A DNA stretch of 64,000 bases, taken from positions 1 to 64,000 of the forward strand of contig JAACJM010000268.1 in assembly GCA_013368315.1 (NCBI GenBank), in the 5' to 3' direction. The translations under genes and the position numbers were made by a program. The DNA is from Tetrapyrgos nigripes (taxonomy: Eukaryota; Basidiomycota; Agaricomycetes; Agaricales; Campanellaceae). Shown in pieces: positions 1 to 10,499 of this stretch (positions within the stretch are counted from its first letter, which is position 1; each line of letters begins with the position of its first letter). A model generated the notes under the pieces. That model made no database searches. It saw only the letters and a program-made list of their open reading frames with translations, and was not told the DNA's origin.

Positions 1-716
1 CAGATGTATATTGTCATGGTGTTTTTCTAAGTAGGTAGCAATAGAAACTTTATGGATGAGCGACTCGGAGGCTCATTCACCCCGCTCGAAAATGTAGATA
101 TCCATTCTGATGCGGGGCCGCACGTTATTCATTACATTGTACAGCTTGGCTTGAGCCTGATTCAAGGTATATATAAGGCCATAGTCGAAGTACAGAGTAC
201 AAGGGAGAGCCTCGGTGATTGACTGAGCTAGAGGCTTAAGCTCGGAAAGCTCCGGTCACTCCGAAGTTATCTACTAGAAGTCTATGCTGGAAACTCCCCC
301 AAGCTTCTATCTAATAGCACCCATTGACTATGTAACCCCTCCACGAGACACTACTAATCCAGATGCTGTGGTCGGTGAATATTACCGCTGGAATGATACC
401 CATGAAAAAGGTAAAGTTGGAATTCTGAGCGCATCCTTTCCCGGAAAGAGTGCTGTGCTCATTATCGTGATGGGTCTTTATTCCAAAAAAAGACGTGGCG
501 CCATGTCAGCGCTTACCATTCAATAAGGCTGATAGCGCTTGAAACTTAGCTTGTATCTTTTCCACCTCTGCTTCATTAATTCACTGGAATTGAATAAAAT
601 GGTTTGAGGGAAAGGTCTACGACAAATGGACAGCAAAGGTTGGTGGCGGTAGTAGTCTGTATGGATACGAGAAACACTGTTCACATCCAAGCAGCAGCAA
701 ATGCATTTCAGTGATT
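1..716. other. No gene recognised
   Basis: I see no convincing coding region, RNA gene or repeat boundary here. The short open frames (for example at 284-526) have no recognisable motif and no splice structure that extends them. Confidence 0.4.
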
Positions 717-880
717 TAACGTCATGATTTGCAGATATAGAACAACGACGTCTATCCTCGTCTTCTACTGGTATTTTCAGCGCTAGCAGCAATTGCATTA
801 ACGTCATGATTTGAACAACGGCGTCTACCTTTGGCTTCTGCTGTTATTTCAGCGCTTCTTGCTATTTCCCCAGTACAGCG
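717..880. repeat. 82-bp imperfect tandem duplication
   Basis: A block that begins TAACGTCATGATTTG and ends near TTTCAGCGCT occurs twice, at about 717-798 and 799-876. The second copy lacks the short CAGATATAG insert of the first and has several substitutions. The duplication is too diverged to be recent and matches no mobile element I know. Confidence 0.6.
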
Positions 881-1589
881 TCAATGCGGGAGAAGGAGTG
901 TGCTTGGGATCAGAACATGCAGAAGCAGAATGGAGCTTCATGCGCAGTTGTAATGAAGCCGTATGCATGCAAGGAACATCTTTCACATCGGTACTGATAC
1001 TCTGATATCGACATTGACTGAAACCGATTTGGCTTGCCAGAGAGCCCGCTATATCACCGCTACTACCCTTTCAATCCTTACCTTCTCGTGGTCAGTAAAC
1101 TACAGAGGACAGAAAGGAGAGATAGAGAATGGTGATCCAGTGTGAAGAGGATTGTTGATTTCACACGGTTTTGTAACTTTCTTTGCTACCACTGCGCTTA
1201 CACGCTCATAGAAGAGAGAAAGGGCCATTGGGTTGATAAGATGGGACTGGAACGTGTATGGAATGAACTAGTTGACGGAGTTAGGGTGGTACAGTGAGTG
1301 TTCTAGTCTACTCCCTTGCCTAATGTGCTAGGACATTACGCTTCACTGAAAAGGAAATAGATTAGTAGATTTAGATATGCTATATATAGTAATATATAGT
1401 AATACAAAGAGTCATATTTGAGCAAACCTGATAAAGAATCAAGAAACAGTACAGTAGGACCAGAGCTGAAATCTAACTGGTGCAATCTTGCCTAGGTAGA
1501 GAGATATGAGGAGGACAACCCGCTGCCTCAACCGCCTAATCTGGAAGTATTTGTTCCCACCGGCCCACTGAGTGGTGGTGTAATCTCAG
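881..1589. other. No gene recognised; AT-rich patch
   Basis: Nothing recognisable apart from an AT-rich run of TATATAGTAA repeats at about 1378-1402. Confidence 0.4.
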
Positions 1590-2280
1590 GAAAAGTGTTC
1601 GGTGAAAAGTGTTCGCTGCGTTGTAACGAAGTGTTCGATGAGCTAGATTTTTAACAAATTGGAGAGAGGAGCGGTGTCACATGTCACGCTCAAAATGTTC
1701 GCTGAAATTTTTGGAGAGAGGTGGGATGGTGTGACAAGTGTTCGCTGGACTTTAAGGAGGTTTCAGGAAGGTCAGGGGAGTTCGGAAGACGCTGAAAAAG
1801 CCTGAGAAAGTGCGAAAGGGTCAAAATTAGTAGAAAGTTCGTGGGATAATTTTGTCCACTATGCTGTACCAAACGGGCCAAAAATAAAATCCGATACTTT
1901 GCCTGATTTACAATGATTTTCGATAATTTCAGTCGAATTATGAGGATGTCCTTGAAGCGTGATGTGTGTATGCTGTACTTATGCTTGTAAATCGTGGACA
2001 AAATTATCTCCCGAACTTTCCTCTGATTTTTACCCTTTTCGCACTTCCCCAGGCCGTTTTCTCCTGCCGAACTTCTCTTCAAGCCAATCGAACATTTGTT
2101 GCAGGATCGCACTTCTCTCTGATAATTCCCGCGAACACTTTGAGCGTGACGTGTGACATCTCTCCTCTCCCCAAATCTAGCTCACCGAACACTTCTAGTA
2201 AGTACTTCTCGTCGCGCGAACACTTCTCCTCATCGAACAAACACTCTAAGCGTGACGTGACAGCGCTCACATCTCTCCAT
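1590..2280. repeat. Foldback-type repeat rich in GTGTTCG
   Basis: The left part (about 1590-1930) reads forward with motifs GTGTTCGGTGA, GAGAGAGG, TGTCACGCTCAAA and GATAATTTTGTCCAC. The right part (about 1966-2280) carries the reverse complements of the same motifs in reverse order, so the block is one degenerate palindrome of about 690 bp. A third single-arm copy lies at 3935-4275. Open frames here (1690-2112, 1966-2385) are translations of the repeat, not genes. No transposase and no clean target duplication are visible. Confidence 0.65.
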
Positions 2281-2360
2281 TTTCCGAACTTTCAAATTCC
2301 AACGCACACCATCATGTTACTAGAAAGCTTTGTAGTAGATCTATTTCTCTGCAGACATGC

Positions 2361-3022
2361 CCAAAAGGGACAAATTTCCGCTTGACGGATCTGTGACCGG
2401 ATATGTGTACGAGAATGAGATATATCTGGAAACTAAATATAAGTACAAAAAGATGATGTATCAGTAAGCTAGATATTTGAACAGAAAGTTGCTATATTGG
2501 TATGCCTTTTAGTAATTTGATTGGTGTGTAGACATATTATGTATCAAAGCAATTAAAAGAAGTATAAAAAGACCGAGAATCGAGAATCCGGATATAGTTA
2601 CAGATATGCGTCTGAAAAGACAATACATCCGGCTTCCAGATATGGGTGCGTATAGTTTATATGTCCGTAATACTGATATTTTTATAGCATTCATTCTGAT
2701 CTATCAGTTCATCTGCCAGGACTACTATCGGGACCCTTGTCCAGAATCCGGACTTATTGTCTTTTCAGACACATATCTGTAATCATGTCTGGAATCCTGA
2801 TTTGAGGTCTTTTTGTAGTTCTTTCAATAGCTTTGATACAGAATATGTCCGCACACCAATCAAATATACTAAAAATTCATCCTTATATAGCAACTTTCTG
2901 ATCAAATATCTAGCTTACAGATACATCATCTTTTTGTACTTATATCTAGATTCCAAATATATCTCGTTTTCATACACATATCCGGTCATGTATCCGTCGA
3001 GCGGAAATTTGTCCCTTTTCGG
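2361..3022. mobile_element. Fully palindromic foldback MITE
   Basis: The left end, which starts CCAAAAGGGACAAATTTCCG, is repeated inverted at the right end (GCGGAAATTTGTCCCTTTTC, 3001-3020). The inverted match continues inward through blocks such as CCGGATATGTGTA against TACACATATCCGG and GATGATGTATC against GATACATCATC, to a centre near 2695. The whole 660-bp unit is therefore two inverted arms of about 330 bp. It encodes nothing. I could not identify a convincing target duplication, so the superfamily is unknown. Confidence 0.7.
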
Positions 3023-3057
3023 TGTGAGAGGCCACGCACGGGAGGGCAATTTTTTTT

Positions 3058-3156
3058 ATGTACCAAATTTGGAGGGCGAGTGTCCCACGCTTCTTTCAAA
3101 GCCACAAGCGCAAGTGGTGCACCAAATTTGGAAGGCGGATGTCCCACGCTTCTTCT
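3058..3156. repeat. 60-bp spaced direct repeat
   Basis: ACCAAATTTGGAGGGCG followed by GTGTCCCACGCTTCTT occurs at about 3061-3095 and again, with few changes, at 3120-3155, just outside the element that begins at 3169. Confidence 0.6.
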
Positions 3157-3160
3157 CAAT

Positions 3161-3168
3161 CTATGACA
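3161..3168. repeat. Target-site duplication, left copy
   Basis: CTATGACA directly abuts the left terminus and is repeated exactly at 3559-3566 after the right terminus. Confidence 0.85.
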
Positions 3169-3558
3169 CAAGGGGGTCCGAAAAAAAAAAGCTAACGACC
3201 AGGGGTCGGAAAAAAATTTAGTGCCTTGGTCGAGGAACCTACCTACCTTACCTTCTATATAAGGTAAGTTCACACGAGTTTACCTGCCAAATATAGTATG
3301 TGCACATGACCTCAAGTCTCATGCTTTGCCGGACAGTTGGAACCTTACCCGGCTCGCGCTCAGAGATACTGCGTAATTGTCATAAAACATCTGGTGAGCA
3401 TATATTTATGTGTTTAACTTCACAGCTCACCAGATTGACACCCGCCAGCATGCTTGCCAGCTCCAATTAGTCGGAAAAAAAAAAAAAAATTTAAGGGCTT
3501 CGCCAGGGAACCTACCTACCTAGCCCCGGTACGGGATTCTCCAGCCCGGACCCCCTTG
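3169..3558. mobile_element. 390-bp MITE with 8-bp target duplication
   Basis: The left end CAAGGGGGTCCG (3169-3180) is the exact inverse of the right end CGGACCCCCTTG (3547-3558). Both sides are flanked by the same 8 bp, CTATGACA (3161-3168 and 3559-3566). Inside each end is a subterminal block in direct orientation: TCGG, a poly-A tract, TTTA, then GGAACCTACCTACC (about 3203-3252 and 3473-3525). It has no coding capacity. The termini match those of the 5.8-kb element at 43357-49201 (CAAGGGGGTACCGG), so that family is the likely source of its transposase. Confidence 0.85.
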
Positions 3559-3566
3559 CTATGACA
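3559..3566. repeat. Target-site duplication, right copy
   Basis: CTATGACA follows the right terminus exactly and matches 3161-3168. Confidence 0.85.
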
Positions 3567-3934
3567 ACAGTCAAAGAGTTTACTCCACACAGGACACTAT
3601 GACATTGGAGTCAGTATGACGAAGTATGTCATCGGGGAGAGTCGGAAATTAAGTTTCCGCAGCAAACAATGAGGCCTGCAGGGCCTGAGGTGCGAACCTC
3701 AAGGCCTGCGCAAGGCTAATCAGTGAGTCTTTATAAACCTCTTTGGATCTTCCATCGTCCCCAGTTCAACTCTCGTCACTCTTTTCAGTCTCCTCATCTG
3801 GCCGGCCCAGTGTCCTGGCCATCTTGCTTCTCTGAATGGATACTTTACAGCGGCTATGCTCTCATATTTCCAAGAAACGCAAAACCCCTTGCCAAGGAAG
3901 TGTGCGGCGGAAATCTGGATCAAAAGGGAATGAG

Positions 3935-4275
3935 GAGAGATGTCACGTCACGCTTAGAGTGTTTGTTCGACAAGGAGAAGTGTTCGCGCGACGAGAAGTA
4001 CTTACTAGAAGTGTTCGGTGAGCTAGATTTGGGGAGAGGAGAGATGTCACGCGTCACGCTCAAAGTGTTCGCGGGAATTATCGGAGAGAAGTGCGATCCT
4101 GCAACAAATGTTCGATTGGCTTGAAGAGAATTTCGGCAGGAGAAAACGGCCTGGGGAAGTGCGAAAAGGGTAAAAATCAGAAGAAAGTTCGGGAGATAAT
4201 TTTGTCCACAATTTACAAGCATATGTACTAAAGAGGCCAAAAATAAAATCCAACACTTTGTCAAGATTTTCACGA
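3935..4275 (+). repeat. Third arm copy of the GTGTTCG repeat
   Basis: This block matches 1590-1930 in the same orientation and 1966-2280 in inverse orientation. Shared blocks include AGAAGTGTTCGGTGAGCTAG, GAGAGATGTCACG, CAACAAATGTTCGATTGGCTT and GATAATTTTGTCCAC. It is therefore an inverted copy relative to the right arm of the first element, with about 1.6 kb of other insertions between. Confidence 0.65.
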
Positions 4276-4354
4276 TCTGTCGACACCTTCAAGCGCACTT
4301 CAGGCACCCATATATAAGTACCTAGTTAGGTGGGATTGGTCCACTTTTGTGATA

Positions 4355-4495
4355 GCGAGTTCTTTGCATGCGAAACGGACTACTAACGCATTCTGTCGTT
4401 TTGGGTAGACGGCGGAAAATTTATCCCGAGACGACCTCAGATAAATATTCAGAGTCGGGGGTGTCCAGAAGGAATTAGATATGACAACCTAAATA
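4355..4495 (+). repeat. Dispersed repeat, copy 1
   Basis: GCGAAACGGAC, CCTGTCGTTTTGGGTAGACGG-type, ATAAATATTC.GAGTCGGGGG and CCAGAAGGAA.TAGATATGACAACC blocks recur in the same order at 42262-42396. The two copies are about 85-90 percent alike by eye. No ends or coding sequence are defined. Confidence 0.65.
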
Positions 4496-4499
4496 ATGA

Positions 4500-5200
4500 C
4501 TTCTGGACGACAGACTGCTGTAAATCCATATGTGGTGTAGATGAATGAATGGAAATATTAAGATCTTTGTGCGTGGTTGATAAGGGGATGGAACAAGTTT
4601 TAAATGTAGGTTCTATAATGCTCAATTTTACTGGCTTTGTGAAGGCCATGTGGTCTCTCAATAGTCATATCACTCCATAGTTAGGTTGGCGGGTAAGTGA
4701 TGGGTCGCAGGGACAAGGTATGGCGGGGACGGGAATGGGTTGGCTTATCTCATCCCACTCCAAACCCACGACCCGCCAGATGGGCAAACTGACCTGCCAC
4801 CTGATGAATGCTATATAATAGGCTAGCGGCACAATGGCATGGACAAAGGAACTATGATATCATTTCCTTGCTTTGTTCTTAAGCACATATATACTTTCAC
4901 CTTTATGTATATCTAAGGTACCTTCCCAATTTCCATACTAGTCCTTTCATTGTTCGTCATTTGTTTCCTGCTTCAGAGAGAGAGGACACTGTACACCATT
5001 TTTTTTTACAGGCTGGTGCGCCCCCAGTTCTGGTCAGATTCCCACGAAACTTTCTGAGGCTGTGCTCCTACATACATACTCACTGTCATTATGATCATAA
5101 TGATAGTAGAACTACATATAGACCAACATACATAGTAACCCAGAGCCTGACAGACAAACAGACAGTAAAACGACCATGTTAGTGAAAGACTTGACCTTTT
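4500..5200. other. No gene recognised
   Basis: Includes a GGCGGGTAAGTGATGGGTCG stretch with an inverted partner (CCCACGACCCGCCAG) around 4687-4780, but no complete element or gene. The 3' end of the carrier-like gene starts at 5204 on the other strand. Confidence 0.35.
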
Positions 5201-5203
5201 GCA

Positions 5204-6756
5204 TCAAAGAGCCGGAACCGACGCCCCAGAGCTGAAGACACCCGACAAAAGCGTGACCCAATAAGCCCAGTAGAAGACCTTGACGCCTTCTTCACGTTTC
5301 ATATGGACAAAACAGTTGTAGAGGGAGGTGTAGGGGTTGAATTTGTCTCGGAGTCTAGAAAGGGGGAGGATGAGCGATGTGATGACAAGGAACAAGGAAA
5401 AGATGGGATGGGAACTTGGAGGCGAAAGCACAGGAAAGAAGACTCGGGACGAAAATGATGAAAACGTACTCAATAACATCCACGTCCTGCGAATACTCCT
5501 TCAACTCCAACTTCACAGCTTGTTCTGCCTCCGTTCTCGGCTCAGACACGACTTCATCCCTACTCTCCACTGCCCCACTTGTTCCATGATTCCTCTGTAG
5601 CGACAACCTAATCAACACCACCTGCAACGGACACGTCACCAACGCAGCAATGATAATAACTGCTGCATACACCCCTACAAACACCCATTTCAGCACCTCA
5701 TTATGTTGATTCCTCCCCTCCTCGAGATGTTGGAATTTTATATTGAACTATACTTACAATGAACAATCTTATCTTTCTCTCCACTTTTTAGTATACACAA
5801 TTCACTTGTATCCACACATGCACCACTTACTTTCTGTACTACTCCGTACTTACATTGTTTCTTACATCATTGACTCCGAACTGATATCAGACATTTCATC
5901 GTAGTATCCACTTTTCTCCACAGTGTTATATTTACAGACTTGCATAGCCACAGTAGCCAACAGTATAAATACTTAGTAGTTTACTGTCTATACCTCTAGA
6001 GCCGCAATAGTATTCGTCGCCTCGCTTGTTTAACAAGTGTCCTTATATTCATTTATTCTCATATGAGAATCTTCCAAGCTAAAGCTATCATGGAGATAGC
6101 GATGATCACTCCGACCCATAAAAGAGTAAGAAAATGAATGAAAAAGAGTCCGGGGTTGAGGTAGAGTTTCCAGAAGGAACGACGTTCAGTTGGGGTGAGT
6201 AGGACACAGAGAGTGGTTCTGGGTTCCCAGGAAGGGAGACGGTAGGGTGTACAGATGGCTCGGTTGATGATGACGGAGAGGGGAAGGCTGACGATGAAGG
6301 AGAGGAGGGTGAAGATGAGGTTAAATGCGGTTGAGCGGACTGGGCTAACTAGCCAGGTGAGGAAGACTAGAATAAAGACAACAAAGCCAGTGAAGAGAGT
6401 AGGCACTGGGGTAAATAGGGTGAGCGTTTGAAGAGAGAGTAGGGTAGAAGATAGACTCACTGAAGCCTTTGTACAATCCAGCCATACCCTCGAGTTTGTA
6501 GACTCTCCTAAACATGGAGAAATAACCATTGACGACAGGGCCTAGAAAGATAGTCAGAGCGCGCAGTATGGTAGGAAGGGCTATACTTGCCAGTGGTTCC
6601 TTCCGCGCCATCCAACTGGACACTTTTAGGGCTGTAGTGTGCTCGGTACCGAACGAGTACCCCTGAGAATGGAACAGTGATGGCTACGCCAATGATAGCC
6701 AGGGGAATAGCGAGTAGACTCAAGGATGGGTATAGTATGAGAGATGGGTCGAACAT
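5204..6756 (-). CDS. Mitochondrial-carrier-like membrane protein
   Basis: Minus-strand spliced gene that starts at the ATG at 6756. Coding exons in order are 6591-6756, 6461-6541, about 6062-6405, 5470-5747 and 5204-5354 (stop 5204-5206). The product opens with a membrane segment (YPSLSLLAIPLAIIGVAITV). Next comes the carrier-repeat signature GYFSMFRRVYKLEGMAGLYKGF split over exons 2 and 3, then several hydrophobic helices, and finally a second carrier-like stretch (DKFNPYTSLYNCF, REEGVKVFYWAYW). This suggests a small-solute carrier or Ugo1-like protein of the mitochondrial membrane; substrate unknown. Intron 1 works only with a GC donor (GCAAGT at 6590 down to 6585). The link between exons 3 and 4 is not clear: a stop at 6059-6061 precedes any good donor, so about 310 bp may hide a small exon or a lesion. 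Family assignment is by motif and spacing. Confidence 0.6.
6542..6590 (-). other. GC-AG intron of the carrier-like gene
   Basis: On the minus strand the exon ends ..ACCACTG, the intron starts GCAAGT and ends CTTTCTAG, and the next exon starts GCCCTGTCGTC. This is the only splice that joins the two exons in frame (TTG-PVVNGY). The nearby GT (GTATAG, 4 nt downstream) shifts the frame. GC-AG introns with a strong AAGT extension are a known minor class. Confidence 0.6.
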
Positions 6757-6959
6757 GATGGGGGGAAAGAAAGACGCTCGAGATTGTTGTCGTCAAGACA
6801 TTTGTACTGTAAAAGAGCACCTATCTAATCTGTTGACGGATGACACGTTCAACGGCACCATTCTCAAACACGACCATACAATGCCTCTCCCACCACGAAG
6901 CACTAAGAATGGAGTTCCAAGTGTAAGGGAGTAGGTGAGTTTACATCTTATGGCCTTCA

Positions 6960-7420
6960 TCGGTGGTGCTGAAATCCCATCTCAATGCAATCTCAGTCTC
7001 ACTCGTATACATAGCCGTTCAAAATCGTCAACTGTCCCACCTAAAGTGGCACCATGACGATGCTGTGTACTCCAGTCCAACTAACAAATTACAACCAACC
7101 AAGCTCCCTACAAATCAGAAATCCTCCCTCCTATTCCGAAGCGCAGCAGCTCACGCTCCCGTCGTTCCTCTATCCAGCACTGTGCTACAATATCGGACTC
7201 CTGCTGATCGGACTCTACGAGTTTACGGATTGGGGGATTTACAGAGGACGTATGAGGTGCAGGTGAGTATTGCTCGACTGGGGAAATACAGATACTCACG
7301 TTAAGGACTTTTTTCCAGGAAGGGCAAGTCTTTTCAAAGGAACCAATGCGCATGACTTTTTCACATCTTCGCAAACTTCATTGAACCCATATAGGACCAG
7401 CATTTCTCGGTATCCTTATC
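6960..7420 (+). other. Possible exon pair, product not recognised
   Basis: A plus-strand frame gives a coherent segment that ends SSTVLQYRTPADRTLRVY..TYEVQ. It is followed by a good donor (GTGAGT at 7263) and a TTTTTTCCAG acceptor at about 7318, but the following frame has stops by 7382. It could be the remnant of a gene divergent from the carrier-like gene. I do not recognise the product and cannot place a start. Confidence 0.3.
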
Positions 7421-7560
7421 TTCCACTCTCCTACCTATATCTTTGCCGTAACATAGCCCTATGTTACTGCTCCCATAGTTTTAGGATGGAAACGAGAGGG
7501 ATGATCAGACGAGTGCAAAGGGGGAAAGGGATGAGCGTAGATAAAGGGAGAAGGTTGAGA

Positions 7561-8990
7561 TGAAAAGGATTACTAAGCTGTTGACACGCCAATCTTATAG
7601 GCAATCGTGTTTCAAGATTTTGCACACCATGACATCATTGTGCAAGGACTGCGAAGGATACTCTACTATGGTCATATGGGCTTTTGTGTGCAATACTGGG
7701 GGTCATAAGAAACACTTTGACACCCCACAGAAGTGAGGTGCATACCATCTTGATATTTAACGAAGCAGAAAATTTTTGACATGTGAGAAAATACGATTTT
7801 TGACGAGTTTGGAATTTTGACGTTTGGATGAATTTTGAGGTTCAGTTGAAATGTCGATGCTATATGGCCCTAAGGGGTCTTGTGCACGTTTCTAGAGATA
7901 GAATGGGAGATGTTGGCACCCTATATGGACTGAGCATAAGCCGTTTAGTTATATATAGTGAGCAATACTTTTGTTACTTACAAAAGAGCTAATTGGTCGA
8001 GCATGCATGAATGGGATGAGCTATGGTAAAATGGGGCATGGAATCAAGTTCCTGTTATAAAATGGGATGTATTGAGGGTGAGTGCATGTGGGAGTGGGAT
8101 ACAAAATGTAGTTGACGGTTGGGCGGCTAAAATTGGGAATGACTTTAAAGGCAAACGCATTACTCGAGATGTTGATGAGGTATGGACTTATGGACTTGTG
8201 GAACTGCTACTAGAGATCATAGGCAAGATTTCGACGCCCCACAGAAGGTGAGCGCATGTTGTCTTGATACCTAACTGTGCAGAAAGATTTTCGCATTTCG
8301 GAAAATACCATTTTTGACATTGCTCAGCGAAGACATTGGCTGGGGCTCGGGTTGGGGACTTAAGTCTATAGATTTAATGCGTAGGAATCCGAATATCCAA
8401 CCTTTAAGGCAATCGGATCAGCCGTTCTCAAGATATAAGGAAAGCCGTCCAGAAAGGCTAAAATTGGGAGTGACTTTAAAGGCAAACGCATTACTGGAGA
8501 TGTCGATGAGGTATGGACATATGGACTTGTGGAACTGTTACTAGGGGTCATAGGCAAGATTTTGACGCCCCACATAAGGTGAGCGTAAGTTGTCTTGATA
8601 CCTAACTGTGCAGGGAGATTTTCGCATTTGGGAAAATACAAGTTTTGATATTACTCAGCGAGTACATTGGTTGGGGTTATGTTTGGGGACTTATTTTATG
8701 GATTCGACGCTTAGGAATCCAAATATCCAACTTTTAGGGCAATCGGATCAGCCGTTCTCGAGATATAAGGAAAGCTGTCCAGAAAAAAATAACTTTTTGA
8801 TATACAAATACATAACGTAAAGAATCGACTCCCAAACTCCTCCTCCTAGCGCTCACACCCTTCGATGTCTGGGAATCCGAATCTGCAATTTTTAAGGGGA
8901 CCCGATCAGCGGTTCTCGAGAAATAAGAGGTTGAGTAAAAAAAACCGACGATGTCCATCATCGGAGCTAGCCTATATATAGGCCACCTCA
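7561..8990 (+). repeat. Composite repeat, copy 1
   Basis: Starts near GATTACTAAGCT and ends near GGAGCTAG.CTATATATAGG; the same ordered blocks recur at 15823-16960. Inside is a tandem duplication with a period of about 329 bp (8130-8458 and 8459-8787). Each unit carries AATTGGGAGTGACTTTAAAG, TTTGACGCCCCAC, TGTCTTGATACCTAA and AATCGGATCAGCCGTTCTC. Short open frames here are repeat translations. A non-coding satellite-like or LTR-like nature is possible; no ends or target duplications are defined. Confidence 0.65.
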
Positions 8991-8994
8991 AGCC

Positions 8995-9080
8995 ACCCTC
9001 AAGCCACACTCATCAAGTCACCTCAAGCTACAGTCAAGCTACAGTCAAGCTACTCACGCTGCTCTCAAGCTTCCACCAGC
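8995..9080 (+). repeat. CAAGCTA-type minisatellite, array 1
   Basis: About nine variants of a CTCAAGC(C/T)AC unit in a row. The same unit forms a second array at 9478-9580. Confidence 0.7.
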
Positions 9081-9477
9081 TACTTTATATGCCCCTAAAA
9101 TGCCTTTGATGTGCCCTAAATCCTCTTGAATATGTCTAGACTATTTTTTGGCTTGTAAAATGACTGGCATTGCCTTTGTATACTAAACCCTCATTCATAG
9201 GATCTGCCTGTTCTCTCTGGGCCACCATATTCACAAGGCAAGCTGTCTAACACAGTTAGAAAAATCTAGCAAAGACTTGCACAAAATGAGACTGCAATTT
9301 TAAAGTGTATGTAATTGACTCTGTAGAAGCTAAATCAATTTGCAATGAGACATGTGGTGTGTAAAATGTACATCTCCTTGATGAATGGCCCTTCAAATGG
9401 GAGTAACTTGTTGTGAAACGAAGTGTAGTGAAGTTGATTACAGTAGCATAAGCACAGCCACACCCAAAAAGGAGAGT
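9081..9477. other. Spacer between the two CAAGCTA arrays
   Basis: No gene recognised. It contains no obvious coding frame on the minus strand beyond a 74-codon shadow. Confidence 0.35.
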
Positions 9478-9580
9478 CAAGCTACACTCAAACTGTCAAG
9501 CTACCATCAAGCTACACTCAAGCTACCATCAAGCTACACTCAAGCTACTCAAGCTTGGGTAGCTTGAGTAGTAGCTTGAA
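9478..9580 (+). repeat. CAAGCTA-type minisatellite, array 2
   Basis: Alternating CTACACTCAAG and CTACCATCAAG units, ending in an inverted turn (CTCAAGCTTGGGTAGCTTGAG) that can fold on the preceding repeats. Confidence 0.7.
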
Positions 9581-10129
9581 AAACTAGATGCCCGCCAGCA
9601 TACCAACGTATGATTGGATGCTCATGAATTTTGTTACTGCCCAAACTGAAGTAATCATTAATGGGCTAAGAAGGGTATTTCTCCGTGTGGGCCGTTCTCC
9701 CGTAAGGCTATTTGCAGGTGTCACTATGACTTACCCTTTTGGTCCAATAGATGAATGCCTCAAGACTTCATCACTGTTTGGATCCGGAGCTTGGTGTTTT
9801 GACTCATTCTGCTTCTCCTGCATTCGCATCCTGGAGTGGGGCTAGCATTCATTTCTCCCTTCCTGAATAGTATCTCCAGAGCTTACTGATAGATATTTGT
9901 ACTGATACTTAGGTTGGTCCTGTCAAGTCCTACTGATACCGTTTGACGTTGTATGTGCATATACTTATGCCGGAGACTGGGTTTTAGGCGTTGTTCAGTT
10001 GTAGGTATTCATGATTTCTGGCTATACTCCGCATCAGTATTTCTGGAAAAAACTAGTCACTGGCCAGCTGGTGGCTAATAGAAGTCAATGGTACAGATAC
10101 TTAGAGCACTGTACATATACATACATATA
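9581..10129. other. No gene recognised
   Basis: The only sizeable frame (9588-9845) has no recognisable motif. Confidence 0.35.
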
Positions 10130-10341
10130 CAGTGGGTCAAAAAATTGTCCACATGTTTCGCATTTTTGGAAAGATTGCCAATTTAAGCAATACTGAGTAG
10201 AGATATTGAAATGTGGTCAGTGATGGGCAGAACGCCCTTGATAAGAGCTACAATAATCTGTTTTATTTGTCCTATTTGGCTCAAAACTCATGGAGATATG
10301 ATTGATTTAAAATGGTATGTCATTTGGACAATTTTTTGAGT
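10130..10341 (+). repeat. Left terminal inverted repeat of the Tc1 element
   Basis: Inverse of 11544-11753. It contains the outer CAGTGGGTCAAAAAATTG and an inner copy of AATTTTTTGA at its internal edge, so the motif that marks the tip is repeated inverted about 200 bp inside. Confidence 0.88.
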
Positions 10342-10499
10342 TGCCACTTCAAAATCAGTATTGTAACTATGTGATGTCTCATAGATGACATCATAAGTGG
10401 AGTTGTACAATGATGCAATGGCTACATCATAATGATATCATAGCTGCCAGCTGGACCATATATAAGGGCATCCAGTTGTTCTATAGCCCTCATCAAATC

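Noticed and set aside
1690..2385. Two overlapping frames of about 140 codons on opposite strands
   Set aside because: Both are translations of the two arms of a palindromic repeat and reappear at 3920-4307.
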